A DNA stretch of 64,000 bases, taken from Arthrobacter sp. NicSoilB8. GTDB taxonomy: Bacteria; Actinomycetota; Actinomycetes; Actinomycetales; Micrococcaceae. Under the pieces are notes generated by a model that was not told the origin of the DNA, made no database searches, and saw nothing but the letters and a program-made list of their open reading frames with translations. Position 1 is the first letter of the stretch; every line of letters begins with the position of its first letter. The stretch lies in the NCBI RefSeq assembly GCF_019977355.1, contig NZ_AP024656.1, positions 62,001 through 126,000 on the forward strand, in the 5' to 3' direction. A program made the translations under genes and the position numbers. Below are positions 1-7,617 of this stretch, piece by piece.

Positions 1-107
1 GCATCCGCGGCCACGGCCGAAATACCAATGCCAACCGGGCCGGACCCGTCAGCGGCAACCCACTCGTGCTCTGCGGAGTACTTCAGTTCAGCAACAACCT
101 TGCTCAA
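1..107 (-). CDS. gcvH: Glycine cleavage system H protein, 5' part (runs off window)
   Basis: This is the N-terminal part of the lipoyl carrier of the glycine cleavage complex, which shuttles the aminomethyl group between the P, T and L proteins. The minus strand reads SKVVAELKYSAEHEWV and later VGIGIS, the standard GcvH opening. The start is a TTG at 107, preceded by a GGAAG-type ribosome site. The lipoyl-lysine region lies beyond base 1. It follows gcvT at about 27 bp and belongs to the same riboswitch-controlled operon. Identification is firm; the exact start is a little less so. Confidence 0.88.
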   Translation of the reverse strand, partial: MSKVVAELKYSAEHEWVAADGSGPVGIGISAVAAD

Positions 108-134
108 TTTGCTTCCTGTCTTCGGAGGGAGAAT

Positions 135-1283
135 CTACTTTTGGCGCTTGTAGAAAGGCAGTACGACAACTTCGAAGGGCTCGGTCTTGCCACGTACGAC
201 AATGTCCACGAGGGTGCCGGGTTCGGTGTGCTTGACATCGACGTAGGCCATGGCAATCGGGTAGCCCAAGGTGGGTGAGGGCTGGCCGGAGGTAACTTCG
301 CCGATCAAACCGCCATTTCTGAGAACTGCATAGAGGCCCCGCGCGGCTCGCCGTCCGAGGCCCTTGAGCCCGACGAGTTTCTGGCCAATAGTTGTGCCGA
401 CGCCGGCTTCCTTCTTGGCGGCCAGCGCGGACTTGCCGATGAAGTCGCCCTCCTTGGACAGCGCGATGACGGAGCCCAGGCCGGCAGCGTATGCATTGCC
501 ATACCGGGAGAGTTCGTTGCCGTAGAGCGGCATGCCGGCCTCGAGCCGGAGCGAGTCGCGGGACGCGAGTCCGGCGGGCGTCAGCTCGCCCTCTTCGGCG
601 ATGGCGACGAGCGCCTGCCAGAGGGCTGAGGCGGCGTCGTTTCCGACGAAGATCTCAAAGCCGTCCTCACCGGTGTAGCCGGTGCGGGCCAGCAGGAGGT
701 CCTGGCTGGCGCCGCCGAACATGAACGAAACCTCCACGGCGGCGTAATACTTCAGGCCGGTCACGAGGTCGTGCTGACCGGCGGGGATCAGGCGCAGCAG
801 GATCTCCTGGGCCTTGGGCCCCTGCACGGCGATCAGCGAGGTCTCGGCGGAGGCGTCCAGGACGGTGACATCGAACCCTGATGCCCGTACGGCGAGGGCT
901 GCGGCGACCACCGTGGCGTTGCCCGCGTTGGGGACCAAGAGGAACTTGTCAGTGCCGTCGGTCCCCGCCGGGCGGCGGTAGGTGATGAGGTCGTCGATGA
1001 TGCCGCCGTCCTCCTGGCAGATCAGCGAGTACTTGGCCTTGCCGATCGCCATCGCGGAGATCTTGCCGACGAGGGCGTAGTCGAGGAAGGCTGCGGCGTC
1101 GGGGCCGGTGACCCAGACTTCGCCCATGTGGGAGAGGTCGAACAGGCCCGCGGAGTTGCGGACGGCGTGGTGCTCGGCGAGTTCGGAGCTGTACTTCAGC
1201 GGCATCTGCCAGCCGCCGAAGTCAGTGAAGGAGGCGTCGAGCTTCTTGTGCTCTTCGTACAGGGCCGTGTAGTTCTCAGGCAT
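135..1283 (-). CDS. gcvT: Glycine cleavage T protein (aminomethyltransferase)
   Basis: The 382-residue protein transfers the methylene group from aminomethylated GcvH to tetrahydrofolate and releases ammonia. It has full family length, with the N-terminal folate-binding domain (FGGWQMPLKY near residue 23, GLFDLSHMGE near 47), the GYTGEDGFEIF segment near residue 200, and the C-terminal barrel ending GKTEPFEVVVLPFYKR. The ribosome site AAGGA overlaps the stop of the gcvP remnant 13 bp upstream, so the two are translationally close. It is the middle gene of a gcvP remnant-gcvT-gcvH operon under a glycine riboswitch. T protein alone cannot decarboxylate glycine, so it depends on a P protein encoded elsewhere. 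Confidence 0.95.
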   Translation of the reverse strand: MPENYTALYEEHKKLDASFTDFGGWQMPLKYSSELAEHHAVRNSAGLFDLSHMGEVWVTGPDAAAFLDYALVGKISAMAIGKAKYSLICQEDGGIIDDLITYRRPAGTDGTDKFLLVPNAGNATVVAAALAVRASGFDVTVLDASAETSLIAVQGPKAQEILLRLIPAGQHDLVTGLKYYAAVEVSFMFGGASQDLLLARTGYTGEDGFEIFVGNDAASALWQALVAIAEEGELTPAGLASRDSLRLEAGMPLYGNELSRYGNAYAAGLGSVIALSKEGDFIGKSALAAKKEAGVGTTIGQKLVGLKGLGRRAARGLYAVLRNGGLIGEVTSGQPSPTLGYPIAMAYVDVKHTEPGTLVDIVVRGKTEPFEVVVLPFYKRQK

Positions 1284-1295
1284 CGTTGGCTGTCC

Positions 1296-1610
1296 TTAGT
1301 TGGCGGAGTCGTCCGAGCGGACCTCGAAGGCTTCGAGGGGAGGGCAGAAGCAGATCAGGTTGCCGTCCCCTGCAGCACCGTCGATCCGTCCGACCGGCGG
1401 GAAGTACTTGTCCTGCTTGAGCGTGTGGACAGGGAAGACGCCCTGCTCGCACGGGTACTCGCGGGTCCGGATGTCCTTCGGAACGGCGATGTCCACCGCG
1501 GCATCGACGGTGTCGTAGCCGTAAGCCTTCAGCATGTCGTCGACGTCGGTCTGGCGGCGCGCGCCGATGTGCCCGTCCGAAAATAGGGATTTAGATGAAT
1601 GAACCGCCAT
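1296..1610 (-). pseudogene. gcvP: gcvP remnant: N- and C-terminal ends fused by a large in-frame deletion
   Basis: Glycine dehydrogenase (P protein) normally has about 950 residues. Here only 104 codons remain. Residues 15-45 (HIGARRQTDVDDMLKAYGYD, then AVPKDIR) match the GcvP N-terminus. Residues from about 50 (FPVHTLKQDKYFPPVGRIDG, then CPPLEAFEV) match the extreme C-terminus. The pyridoxal-phosphate lysine and all catalytic domains are missing. The junction keeps the frame, so translation still runs into gcvT. The start at 1610 is favoured by GGAG six bases upstream; a GTG at 1622 is also in frame. It cannot be a glycine dehydrogenase; whether the short protein is stable is unknown. Confidence 0.9.
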
Positions 1611-1649
1611 GAGGAACTCCACAATTCAGGGATATGAGCCACGAATATT

Positions 1650-1862
1650 CAGGTTCCTCCCCGCTCTGTATTGGACCTGAGAGTTTTCGCGTCCCCTGTG
1701 GTTACAGGGCACCGCTTGCACCGTCGGTGAGTCGAGGTTCCAACTACGTTCAGAGTTGCCTCACCGCGGCGGTACGGGGGCCTGAGAGATTCCTGGGGAG
1801 GATTTGCTCCTACGGCGCCTGCTTGTATCTACTTGCAGGGCTCTCCCGCCGCGATCAACAGC
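1650..1862 (-). promoter_or_regulatory. Tandem glycine riboswitch
   Basis: The minus strand carries the glycine aptamer signature twice. Aptamer 1 (about 1862 to 1768) has GCGGGAGAG, the highly conserved GGCGCCGUAGGAGCAA block, and CUCUCAGGC. Aptamer 2 (about 1767 to 1655) has GAGGCAACUCUG, the ACCGACGGUGCAAGC block, and ACUCUCAGGUCC. The aptamers are joined by a short linker, as in known cooperative glycine riboswitches. It ends about 40 bases before the gcvP remnant. In this family glycine binding turns on gcv expression. The expression platform was not resolved. Confidence 0.93.
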
Positions 1863-1870
1863 TGTATCAC

Positions 1871-1894
1871 TTGTGAGTGATATGTCTCACACAA
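1871..1894. promoter_or_regulatory. Inverted repeat at the presumed gcv promoter
   Basis: TGTGAG (1872-1877) and CTCACA (1886-1891) form an inverted repeat with an 8-base spacer just upstream of the riboswitch. The position fits a gcv promoter or operator. No convincing -35/-10 pair could be fixed. Confidence 0.35.
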
Positions 1895-1927
1895 TAACCG
1901 ACCTCGGATAGGAGCGGGAGGTGAGGA

Positions 1928-1991
1928 TGCAAAAAATGCAACCGTGAGGGTGTTGTAAAAAATGCAACTTAGGGCTTGTGCAGAAAATGCA
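1928..1991. promoter_or_regulatory. Three tandem TGCA-n5-TGCA operators, probable IclR sites
   Basis: Three near-palindromes lie 26 and 25 bp apart: TGCAAAAAATGCA (1928-1940), TGTAAAAAATGCA (1954-1966) and TGCAGAAAATGCA (1979-1991). Read on the other strand they fit TGCAnTTTTTGCA, the motif also found in front of both IclR genes (13269-13281 and 57533-57545). The array sits between the divergent gcv operon and the 2360 cluster, so it could control either. Assignment to the IclR protein is inference. Confidence 0.7.
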
Positions 1992-2140
1992 ACTGGGGGT
2001 TGTGGAACCCAAGATTTCGTTGCTAGAACTTATCGCAACGCATCCGGTGGAGGAATCTAATTGGAGCTTGCGGCATCCAGTTCAGTTATCCCGCAGCTTC
2101 GCACGATGCGGATATGTGCTGAAGATAAAAGGGAAGTATG

Positions 2141-2188
2141 TGGAATCAAAAGCATTTAGGATCAAGTTTGTCCGATTCCAAAAATGCT
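2141..2188 (+). other. Interleaved inverted repeats in the leader
   Basis: TGGAATC (2141-2147) pairs with GATTCCA (2174-2180), and AGCATTT (2151-2157) pairs with AAATGCT (2182-2188). The order A-B-A'-B' means both stems can form together only as a pseudoknot; otherwise they compete. The DNA could equally be a protein-binding arrangement. Confidence 0.4.
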
Positions 2189-2202
2189 AATAGATATTAT
2201 CT

Positions 2203-2285
2203 AAGCAGGCTTTTCCTGCGACACCAGTCAGTGTCCGGCAGGGGGCTAGGTTATAACGAGTTTGTACTCTACATTCAGCCTGCTT
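2203..2285 (+). ncRNA. Candidate structured leader RNA (three-way junction)
   Basis: A closing stem AAGCAGGCT (2203-2211)/AGCCTGCTT (2277-2285) encloses two hairpins. The first is CCTGCGACAC/GTGTC..GCAGG (2215-2242, with a 2-base bulge and a 6-base loop). The second is GAGT/ACTC (2258-2269). It ends 75 bases before the start of the binding-protein gene at 2360. It matches no riboswitch class I recognise; the purine, TPP and guanidine-I cores are absent. The role is unknown; an attenuator or orphan riboswitch is possible. Confidence 0.4.
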
Positions 2286-2359
2286 GTCTCTAGCACATGC
2301 CAGTAAGGTCGCTACGGGTGGTCCGCTACGACTGAGAAATAACAATCAAGGAGATCAGT

Positions 2360-3292
2360 ATGAGTGACAAGTCCACTCTTGTTGGTGCAGGAAAAACCAT
2401 TGCCTCAATGACCAATGGGTTCAATATCTATACTCGATACTTGTCGAGTGGTGTGCAGAAAGGACTCGAAGGGACCGGGTACTCCTACGTCGGCCGGCAG
2501 TCCGGGTTCGACAGCGGCCGCGAACTGGCGAACTTCGAAGAGCTGATCGAAATGGGCGTCGATGGAATCGTCATCATGCCGCATCAGCTGGAGTCTGCAG
2601 CTCGTGGCGCCGAACTCGCCGCAAAAGCTGGAATTCCCGTCGTTAGCCTGCTCCGTTTCGGCCCCGGTCCGCTGGACCCCTACATTGTTGGGTCCGTTCG
2701 CCAGGATGACCGCGTTCCGGACATCGCCGAGTGGGTAACCGAAAACACCGATCCCTGTGAAGTCCTCCTCGTACCCAGCGTCCTGGGACAGGGCTTCTCG
2801 GAGGAATACACCAAGACCCTCGAAGAATCATTTGAGAAGTTCGGCGGCGGCAAATGGAAGATCGTTGGCGCCGCTGAAGGCCGATACGACCGCTTCAAGT
2901 CCGCTGCGGCCGTAGAGGGTCTCTTGCGGGAACACCCCAATGCAAAGGTCATCATCGATTACGCCGCAGAAATGGCCATCGGTATTGCCCAGTACCTGAA
3001 GAAGACTGGCCGGACCGACATCGTCACGATTACCAGCGACTGCACCGAGGAAATGATCCCCTGGGTCAAGAACGGCGGCATCACCGCATCGCGCTACTAC
3101 TCCCCGGCCTGGCACGGCCTTACGGGCGTCGAGGTTCTTCGAAACTACCTCGAGAATGGCGTGAAAGAACTGGAAGCCGTTCAGGTTCCCGTTGCCGACG
3201 TCATCGTCACAAAGGAAAACATCGATGAATGGACCGCAAAGCAGCCGGTGTGCTACGAGGAATACTTTGCCAATGTAGTGCGCATCCCCTAG
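2360..3292 (+). CDS. Sugar-binding-type (RbsB-like) solute-binding protein without signal peptide
   Basis: The 310-residue protein has the type I periplasmic-binding fold of ribose/LacI-like proteins: a TIASMTNGFNIYTRYLSSG opening strand, the EELIEMGVDGIVIMP signature near residues 60-76, GIPVVSLLR near 94, and a TSDCTEEMIPWVKNG second-lobe segment. The ATG at 2360 has a clear AAGGAG site, and no hydrophobic signal, lipobox or twin-arginine motif precedes the domain. No ABC ATPase or permease lies nearby. It may be a cytosolic ligand sensor, or a binding protein that lost its export signal. It is the first gene of the putative hydantoin-type cluster, but a 460-bp gap separates it from the next gene. 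Confidence 0.75.
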   Translation: MSDKSTLVGAGKTIASMTNGFNIYTRYLSSGVQKGLEGTGYSYVGRQSGFDSGRELANFEELIEMGVDGIVIMPHQLESAARGAELAAKAGIPVVSLLRFGPGPLDPYIVGSVRQDDRVPDIAEWVTENTDPCEVLLVPSVLGQGFSEEYTKTLEESFEKFGGGKWKIVGAAEGRYDRFKSAAAVEGLLREHPNAKVIIDYAAEMAIGIAQYLKKTGRTDIVTITSDCTEEMIPWVKNGGITASRYYSPAWHGLTGVEVLRNYLENGVKELEAVQVPVADVIVTKENIDEWTAKQPVCYEEYFANVVRIP

Positions 3293-3379
3293 TTACCGAA
3301 GTCCTAAGCAGCCATAACAAGAGGTTGCTAGTTAGGGATATTAGGTTGTTTGGGAATCCTCGGGGAGCTGATTACGCAT

Positions 3380-3563
3380 TTAGTTATGACAGACCCGGAT
3401 GCAGCACTTCGACTTTACGACTGCCCGACCACGCAAGGACGCTGTGGACGGTCAGTGCGAGGTGCACACAGCATTCAGTTATGGCAGGACCGGAAGCAGC
3501 TTTCATCTTTTGACTACCCCACCACGGACGCTGTGGGCCGTCAGAACGAGATGTGCACAACTA
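3380..3563 (+). repeat. Imperfect tandem duplication (about 95 bp) in an intergenic gap
   Basis: The 3293-3753 gap has no convincing gene. It contains two imperfect copies of one unit (3380-3471 and 3476-3563). Both show AGTTATG.CAG.ACCGG..GCAGC, then ACCACG..GGACGCTGTGG, then a GTGCACA near the end. A third partial echo (GCAGACCCGGACGCAGT) lies near 3670. Degenerate coding DNA or a regulatory array are both possible. Confidence 0.45.
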
Positions 3564-3753
3564 CAAGTAATTCGGATTAGATTTCGGCCCACCCTGCTCT
3601 CTCGATAGCGATGAGAAATCCCGTCCCTCGTCCCGTGCGGCGAGCGATTGCCGGCGCTTGGATTAACCGCAGCAGACCCGGACGCAGTGACAGTTGGGAT
3701 AAGCCATGGTCACTGAGGGCAGGGTGGGACCGAAAGAAAGAGGCGACTATATT

Positions 3754-5091
3754 GTGAACGACTTGCTGATTGAGGGAGCACGGCTTTGGACTGGTGGACC
3801 TCTTCAAAATATTCGCATTGACGGGTCACACATAGTGTCGGTGATTCCTCAATCAGAGGACCAGGCGCTGAAACTCAGCTGCGGTCCTGCCAGGAGAACC
3901 CTGCGGCTCGACGGGCGACTTGTGTTTCCTGGTTTCGTCAATATCCACGCACATTTGGACAAAGCCATGATGGCCGATCGTTTTAGAAATGAAAGCGGGA
4001 CCATTGACGAGGTCCGCAGAAATATGAAGAAGGCCAAATCATCCTTCACCTACGATGACGTCCGGGAGCGCGCTTCCAGAGCCTTGCAAAGATGCGTTGA
4101 GCATGGCGTAACTGCAGTCCGAACCCACGTCGATATAGACCCAACTGTCGGCTTGACCAGCCTGCGTGCGCTCCTGTCCCTCAAAGAAGACTTTCAGAAA
4201 AGTATCGACCTGCAGATCGTGGCTTTCCCACAGGAAGGCATACAAGAATATCCTGGAACGAGGGACCTGCTCAAGGCCGCACTGGAACTGGGAGCTGATG
4301 TCATCGGCGGACACCCAAGCATCTCAGCAAGCAGAAAAGAGCTCAACGAGCAAGTCGATATCGTCTTTGAATTGGCCAAAGAGTTCGACGTCGACATTGA
4401 CTTCCATACGGATTTCGGGATCAATGCAAACTACACACACCCGGTAACGCTTCACGCGGATGGGCGGGAGTACCCCGATAATCTAGGGGCAGTCTATATC
4501 GCTGAAAAAACAATAGCGGAAGAATACCAAGGACGCGTCACCGCAAGCCACCTCTGCGGTCTGGATATGGTGCCACCTGAACTACGAGCGAACGTGTGCG
4601 ACCTGTTGCGCGAGGCAGGCGTCTCGGTGGTATCCACGCCCGCAAGCAACATGTACGGCAATGGCCGCGATGATGCTGTGGGAGCGCGCCGTGGAGTGAC
4701 GCGACTATCTGAATTGCGCGCGGCTGGTGTCAACGTTGCCGTTGGCACGGACAATATCCGTGACCCGTTCGATCCTTATGGGAACACGGACCTCATCCAA
4801 AACGCCATCCTGGCCTCGCTGGCTTGTCACATGGTCACCGAACACGACTTTCTGGAGATGCTTTCGCTTCATACGGTTGCGCCCGCTCAGATTATGGGCC
4901 TGACCAAGTATGGACTTGCCAGTGGCGATGAGGCGAGTCTGGTCGTATTGGAAGCCCGGTCCCTAACCGACCTACTTGACGGAGACACGGCTAGGAGAGT
5001 TGTGCTGAAACGCGGGCTCTCCGTGGGCGCGGCACCTCTGAAGTCTTTGTACGACGACAATGAAGGCGTCACGACCGGGGTGGCGAAATGA
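3754..5091 (+). CDS. Amidohydrolase, cytosine deaminase-like
   Basis: This metal-dependent hydrolase of the amidohydrolase superfamily probably removes ammonia from a cyclic amidine or aminopyrimidine-like compound in the cytosol. It shows the metal motif HAHLDK (near residue 65 from the chosen start), a VRTHVDID strand, DFHTDFG, SHLCGLD, and the C-terminal VGTDNIRDPFDPYG typical of the cytosine deaminase/AtzC branch. The GTG at 3754 (VNDLLIEGARLWTGG) has AGAGG ten bases upstream and matches the usual N-terminal strand; an in-frame ATG at 3706 would add 16 atypical residues. It overlaps the next gene by 4 bp (ATGA), so the two are coupled. The substrate is not known; creatinine-deiminase-type activity is one option. 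Confidence 0.85.
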   Translation: MNDLLIEGARLWTGGPLQNIRIDGSHIVSVIPQSEDQALKLSCGPARRTLRLDGRLVFPGFVNIHAHLDKAMMADRFRNESGTIDEVRRNMKKAKSSFTYDDVRERASRALQRCVEHGVTAVRTHVDIDPTVGLTSLRALLSLKEDFQKSIDLQIVAFPQEGIQEYPGTRDLLKAALELGADVIGGHPSISASRKELNEQVDIVFELAKEFDVDIDFHTDFGINANYTHPVTLHADGREYPDNLGAVYIAEKTIAEEYQGRVTASHLCGLDMVPPELRANVCDLLREAGVSVVSTPASNMYGNGRDDAVGARRGVTRLSELRAAGVNVAVGTDNIRDPFDPYGNTDLIQNAILASLACHMVTEHDFLEMLSLHTVAPAQIMGLTKYGLASGDEASLVVLEARSLTDLLDGDTARRVVLKRGLSVGAAPLKSLYDDNEGVTTGVAK

Positions 5092-6128
5092 CACAGAAAA
5101 TCATCGACCTCAGAAGCGACACAGTCACCAAACCCACAGCCCGGATGCGCGCAGCCATGGCTGAGGCGGAGGTGGGTGACGATGTATTCGGTGAGGATCC
5201 CACAGTTAGGGCCCTTGAAGAGGAGAGTGCCGGACTGCTCGGCAAAGAAGAGGGCATGTTCGTTGCCTCCGGCACTATGGCGAACCAGATCGCCGTTCTG
5301 AGCCTTTGCAGCCGCGGACAGGCAGCGATTGTCCTAGAACACTCGCATCTTCAACGTATGGAGCGGGCGGGAGCGGCCGCTCTCATGGGAGTACCATTCC
5401 TGCCCATAGCCACAGGCAGTGGCGTATTCAATGGTGCCCAGTTGGAAGCCTCACTGTCGCCGGTACACCCGATTCAGATGCCGAAGCTAGGGCTGCTCTG
5501 CCTGGAGAATACGTATGACCTCAATCGGGGACTCGTTGTTTCGCCGGCGGAAATCGACGCAATGTCCGTACTGGGCCGGCAACATCACGTGCCGACATTT
5601 CTCGATGGTGCCCGAATATTCAATGCGGCGGTGGCCTTAGGTGTACCTGCTGCGACCTTGACCCGTTCCGTTGATGCCGCCCAATTTTGTTTGGCCAAGG
5701 GATTGTCGAGTCCTGTGGGGTCAGTTCTCGTCGGGAGTCGGGACTTTATTGCCGAGGCCAGATGGATGAAGCAACAGCTCGGAGGTGGCTGGCGACAGGC
5801 CGGCGTAATAGCGGCCGCAGGGCTCGTTGCCCTCAAGGAGATGATCCCCCGTCTAGCCGAGGACCACGCGAGGGCACGGCAGCTTGGGCTGATGCTTGCC
5901 GACGTTGGATTGAAAGTTGATGAATCGCAAATACAGACGAACATTATTCGCGTGGAACTTGGTCCGTTTGGCCTTGACGCGGAGACGTTTGTTCGGCGCA
6001 TGGCGGCTCTTGGCGTTCTCGTGAAGCCGATCGGGCCCGAGACTGTGCGGATGGTTCTGCACAGGGAAATTGAGCAGGGCGATCTTGCCGCAGTTGTCGA
6101 TGCGGCTGCAGCCTGCTCATCAGATTAG
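5088..6128 (+). CDS. Low-specificity threonine aldolase-like PLP enzyme
   Basis: The 346-residue fold-type I pyridoxal-phosphate enzyme belongs to the beta-eliminating lyase/threonine aldolase family. Diagnostic segments are IDLRSDTVTKPT at the N-terminus, VGDDVFGEDPTV near residue 30, SGTMANQIA near 62, LDGARIFNA near 165, and the PLP lysine in LAKGLSSPVGS near 199. Members cleave beta-hydroxy-alpha-amino acids into glycine and an aldehyde. It is coupled to the amidohydrolase (ATGA) and followed 28 bp later by the hydantoinase gene. Glycine output would fit the glycine-cleavage operon next door. The natural amino acid cannot be read from the sequence. Confidence 0.9.
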   Translation: MTQKIIDLRSDTVTKPTARMRAAMAEAEVGDDVFGEDPTVRALEEESAGLLGKEEGMFVASGTMANQIAVLSLCSRGQAAIVLEHSHLQRMERAGAAALMGVPFLPIATGSGVFNGAQLEASLSPVHPIQMPKLGLLCLENTYDLNRGLVVSPAEIDAMSVLGRQHHVPTFLDGARIFNAAVALGVPAATLTRSVDAAQFCLAKGLSSPVGSVLVGSRDFIAEARWMKQQLGGGWRQAGVIAAAGLVALKEMIPRLAEDHARARQLGLMLADVGLKVDESQIQTNIIRVELGPFGLDAETFVRRMAALGVLVKPIGPETVRMVLHREIEQGDLAAVVDAAAACSSD

Positions 6129-6156
6129 TGAATTAAATTACCCAAAGGAAACAGCG

Positions 6157-7617
6157 ATGTTTGATCTTCTGATAAAGAATGGCAAATTGGTGACTGCGGA
6201 AGAGGAATTTTTCGGGGACGTTGGGATCCGCGATGGAAAAATTCTAGCCGTAGGTGCGCCGGGGACACTGTCGTCGGCTGAACAGACCGTGGATGCTGAT
6301 GGCCTCCTTGTACTTCCAGGCTTAGTCGATCCGCATGCACATTTTGGGCACCGCGTCCACCTGGATCATGGGTGGGTTTCTGCGCTTGACGATTTTGCAA
6401 CGGGAACCGCATTCGCTGCCGCTGGTGGCACCACAACGGTCATCGACTTCGCAGTCCAGCGCGAATCGGATCTGATTTCAACAATTCAAGAACGCCGAAC
6501 AGAAACCGAGGGGCAGTCTGTCATCGACTTCTCGCTCCACCCGGTTTTAACCAGTACGTCGACTGAAACGGTTGACGAACTCCCTCAACTCATAGCGCTG
6601 GGCTTCCCTACTTTTAAGCTCTACATGCTGTATCGGTCTCAGGGCCGTATGGGTGATGATGCGCTCCTGCTGGCTGCTCTTGAAGCGTCCGCACGCGGAA
6701 ACGGCATGACCATCGTGCACGCAGAGAACGCGGCGATGATGGAGTTCAACACTCAAAGCCTTGTAGCGAATGCCGCGACGACTGCGGCTGATTTTGCGCG
6801 AACGAAACCCAACATCGCCGAAGCAGAGGCGATCAATCGTGCCCTGTTCCTTGCCGAGCAGACGGGCGCAAGCATATACATCTTCCACACCTCCACCCGC
6901 CAGGGTGTGGAACTGATACGGCGAGCTCGCGAAAGGGGTGTTGCGGCCTACGCCGAAACGTGTCCACACTATCTGACCCTCACGGAGGAGTCACTGCAAC
7001 GCCCTGACGGGCATCGGTTCCTGTGCAGCCCTCCGTTGCGCACAACCGAAGATTCCGATGCACTTTGGCGAGCGTTGGCAGACGGCGTGATTCAGGTCGT
7101 CAGCTCGGATCACTGTGGTTACGGCACTGAAGTGAAAGACCTCGGCCGCACCGACTTTCGCCGCGGGGCCAATGGTCTGCCCGGGGCAGGTCTCCGGCTT
7201 CAGCTGATCCATTCACAGGGCGTCCTGAAGGGACGTCTGAATTTGAGTGAGATGGTCGGGCTCTTGAGCACAAACCCCGCCCGACTATTTGGGTTATGGC
7301 CGATGAAGGGGACCATCAGCCAAGGATCCGATGCCGATCTGGTTCTGTTCGACCCGACTATACGACGGGTCGTCAGGGCAGCAGAACTTGACACCCCCGT
7401 TGACTGGTCTCCGTATGAGGGGATGGAACTTACCGGATGGCCAGTCATGACCTTGTCTCGGGGAGAGATCGTGGCCCTGGACGGAAAGTGCGTGGCCACC
7501 CCGGGCCGGGGGAAATTGGTCCAGCGCTGGTCATCTGGAGCCGCCGCAATGACTACAGGGTCGGCGGCAACCACAGCTGTCGAGACTACGGAAGAAAAAG
7601 AGAAAGGCCACTTGTGA
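6157..7617 (+). CDS. Dihydropyrimidinase / hydantoinase
   Basis: The 486-residue amidohydrolase opens dihydropyrimidine or hydantoin rings to N-carbamoyl amino acids. It shows the binuclear metal motif DPHAHFGH (near residue 56), GGTTTVIDF, the carboxylated-lysine segment FKLYMLYRS (near 153), VHAENA, a His in the TCPHYLTL block, and SSDHCGYG with the metal Asp. The Met at 6157 follows AAAGGAAA; upstream extension overlaps the aldolase gene and is not family-like. The C-terminus carries an extra low-complexity Ala/Thr tail after the final strand. The stop overlaps the next start (TGATG). Allantoinase is less likely because of the FKLYM loop and the neighbouring carbamoylase. Confidence 0.88.
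   Translation: MFDLLIKNGKLVTAEEEFFGDVGIRDGKILAVGAPGTLSSAEQTVDADGLLVLPGLVDPHAHFGHRVHLDHGWVSALDDFATGTAFAAAGGTTTVIDFAVQRESDLISTIQERRTETEGQSVIDFSLHPVLTSTSTETVDELPQLIALGFPTFKLYMLYRSQGRMGDDALLLAALEASARGNGMTIVHAENAAMMEFNTQSLVANAATTAADFARTKPNIAEAEAINRALFLAEQTGASIYIFHTSTRQGVELIRRARERGVAAYAETCPHYLTLTEESLQRPDGHRFLCSPPLRTTEDSDALWRALADGVIQVVSSDHCGYGTEVKDLGRTDFRRGANGLPGAGLRLQLIHSQGVLKGRLNLSEMVGLLSTNPARLFGLWPMKGTISQGSDADLVLFDPTIRRVVRAAELDTPVDWSPYEGMELTGWPVMTLSRGEIVALDGKCVATPGRGKLVQRWSSGAAAMTTGSAATTAVETTEEKEKGHL

Noticed and set aside
2203..2340. Guanidine-I (ykkC) or purine riboswitch upstream of the cluster
   Set aside because: Some short strings (CTAGG, GGTCCG) are suggestive, but the conserved core blocks of these classes are absent or in the wrong order.
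3849..5072. Several long minus-strand frames opposite the amidohydrolase
   Set aside because: They mirror the codon structure of the real gene, lack ribosome sites and show no family motifs.
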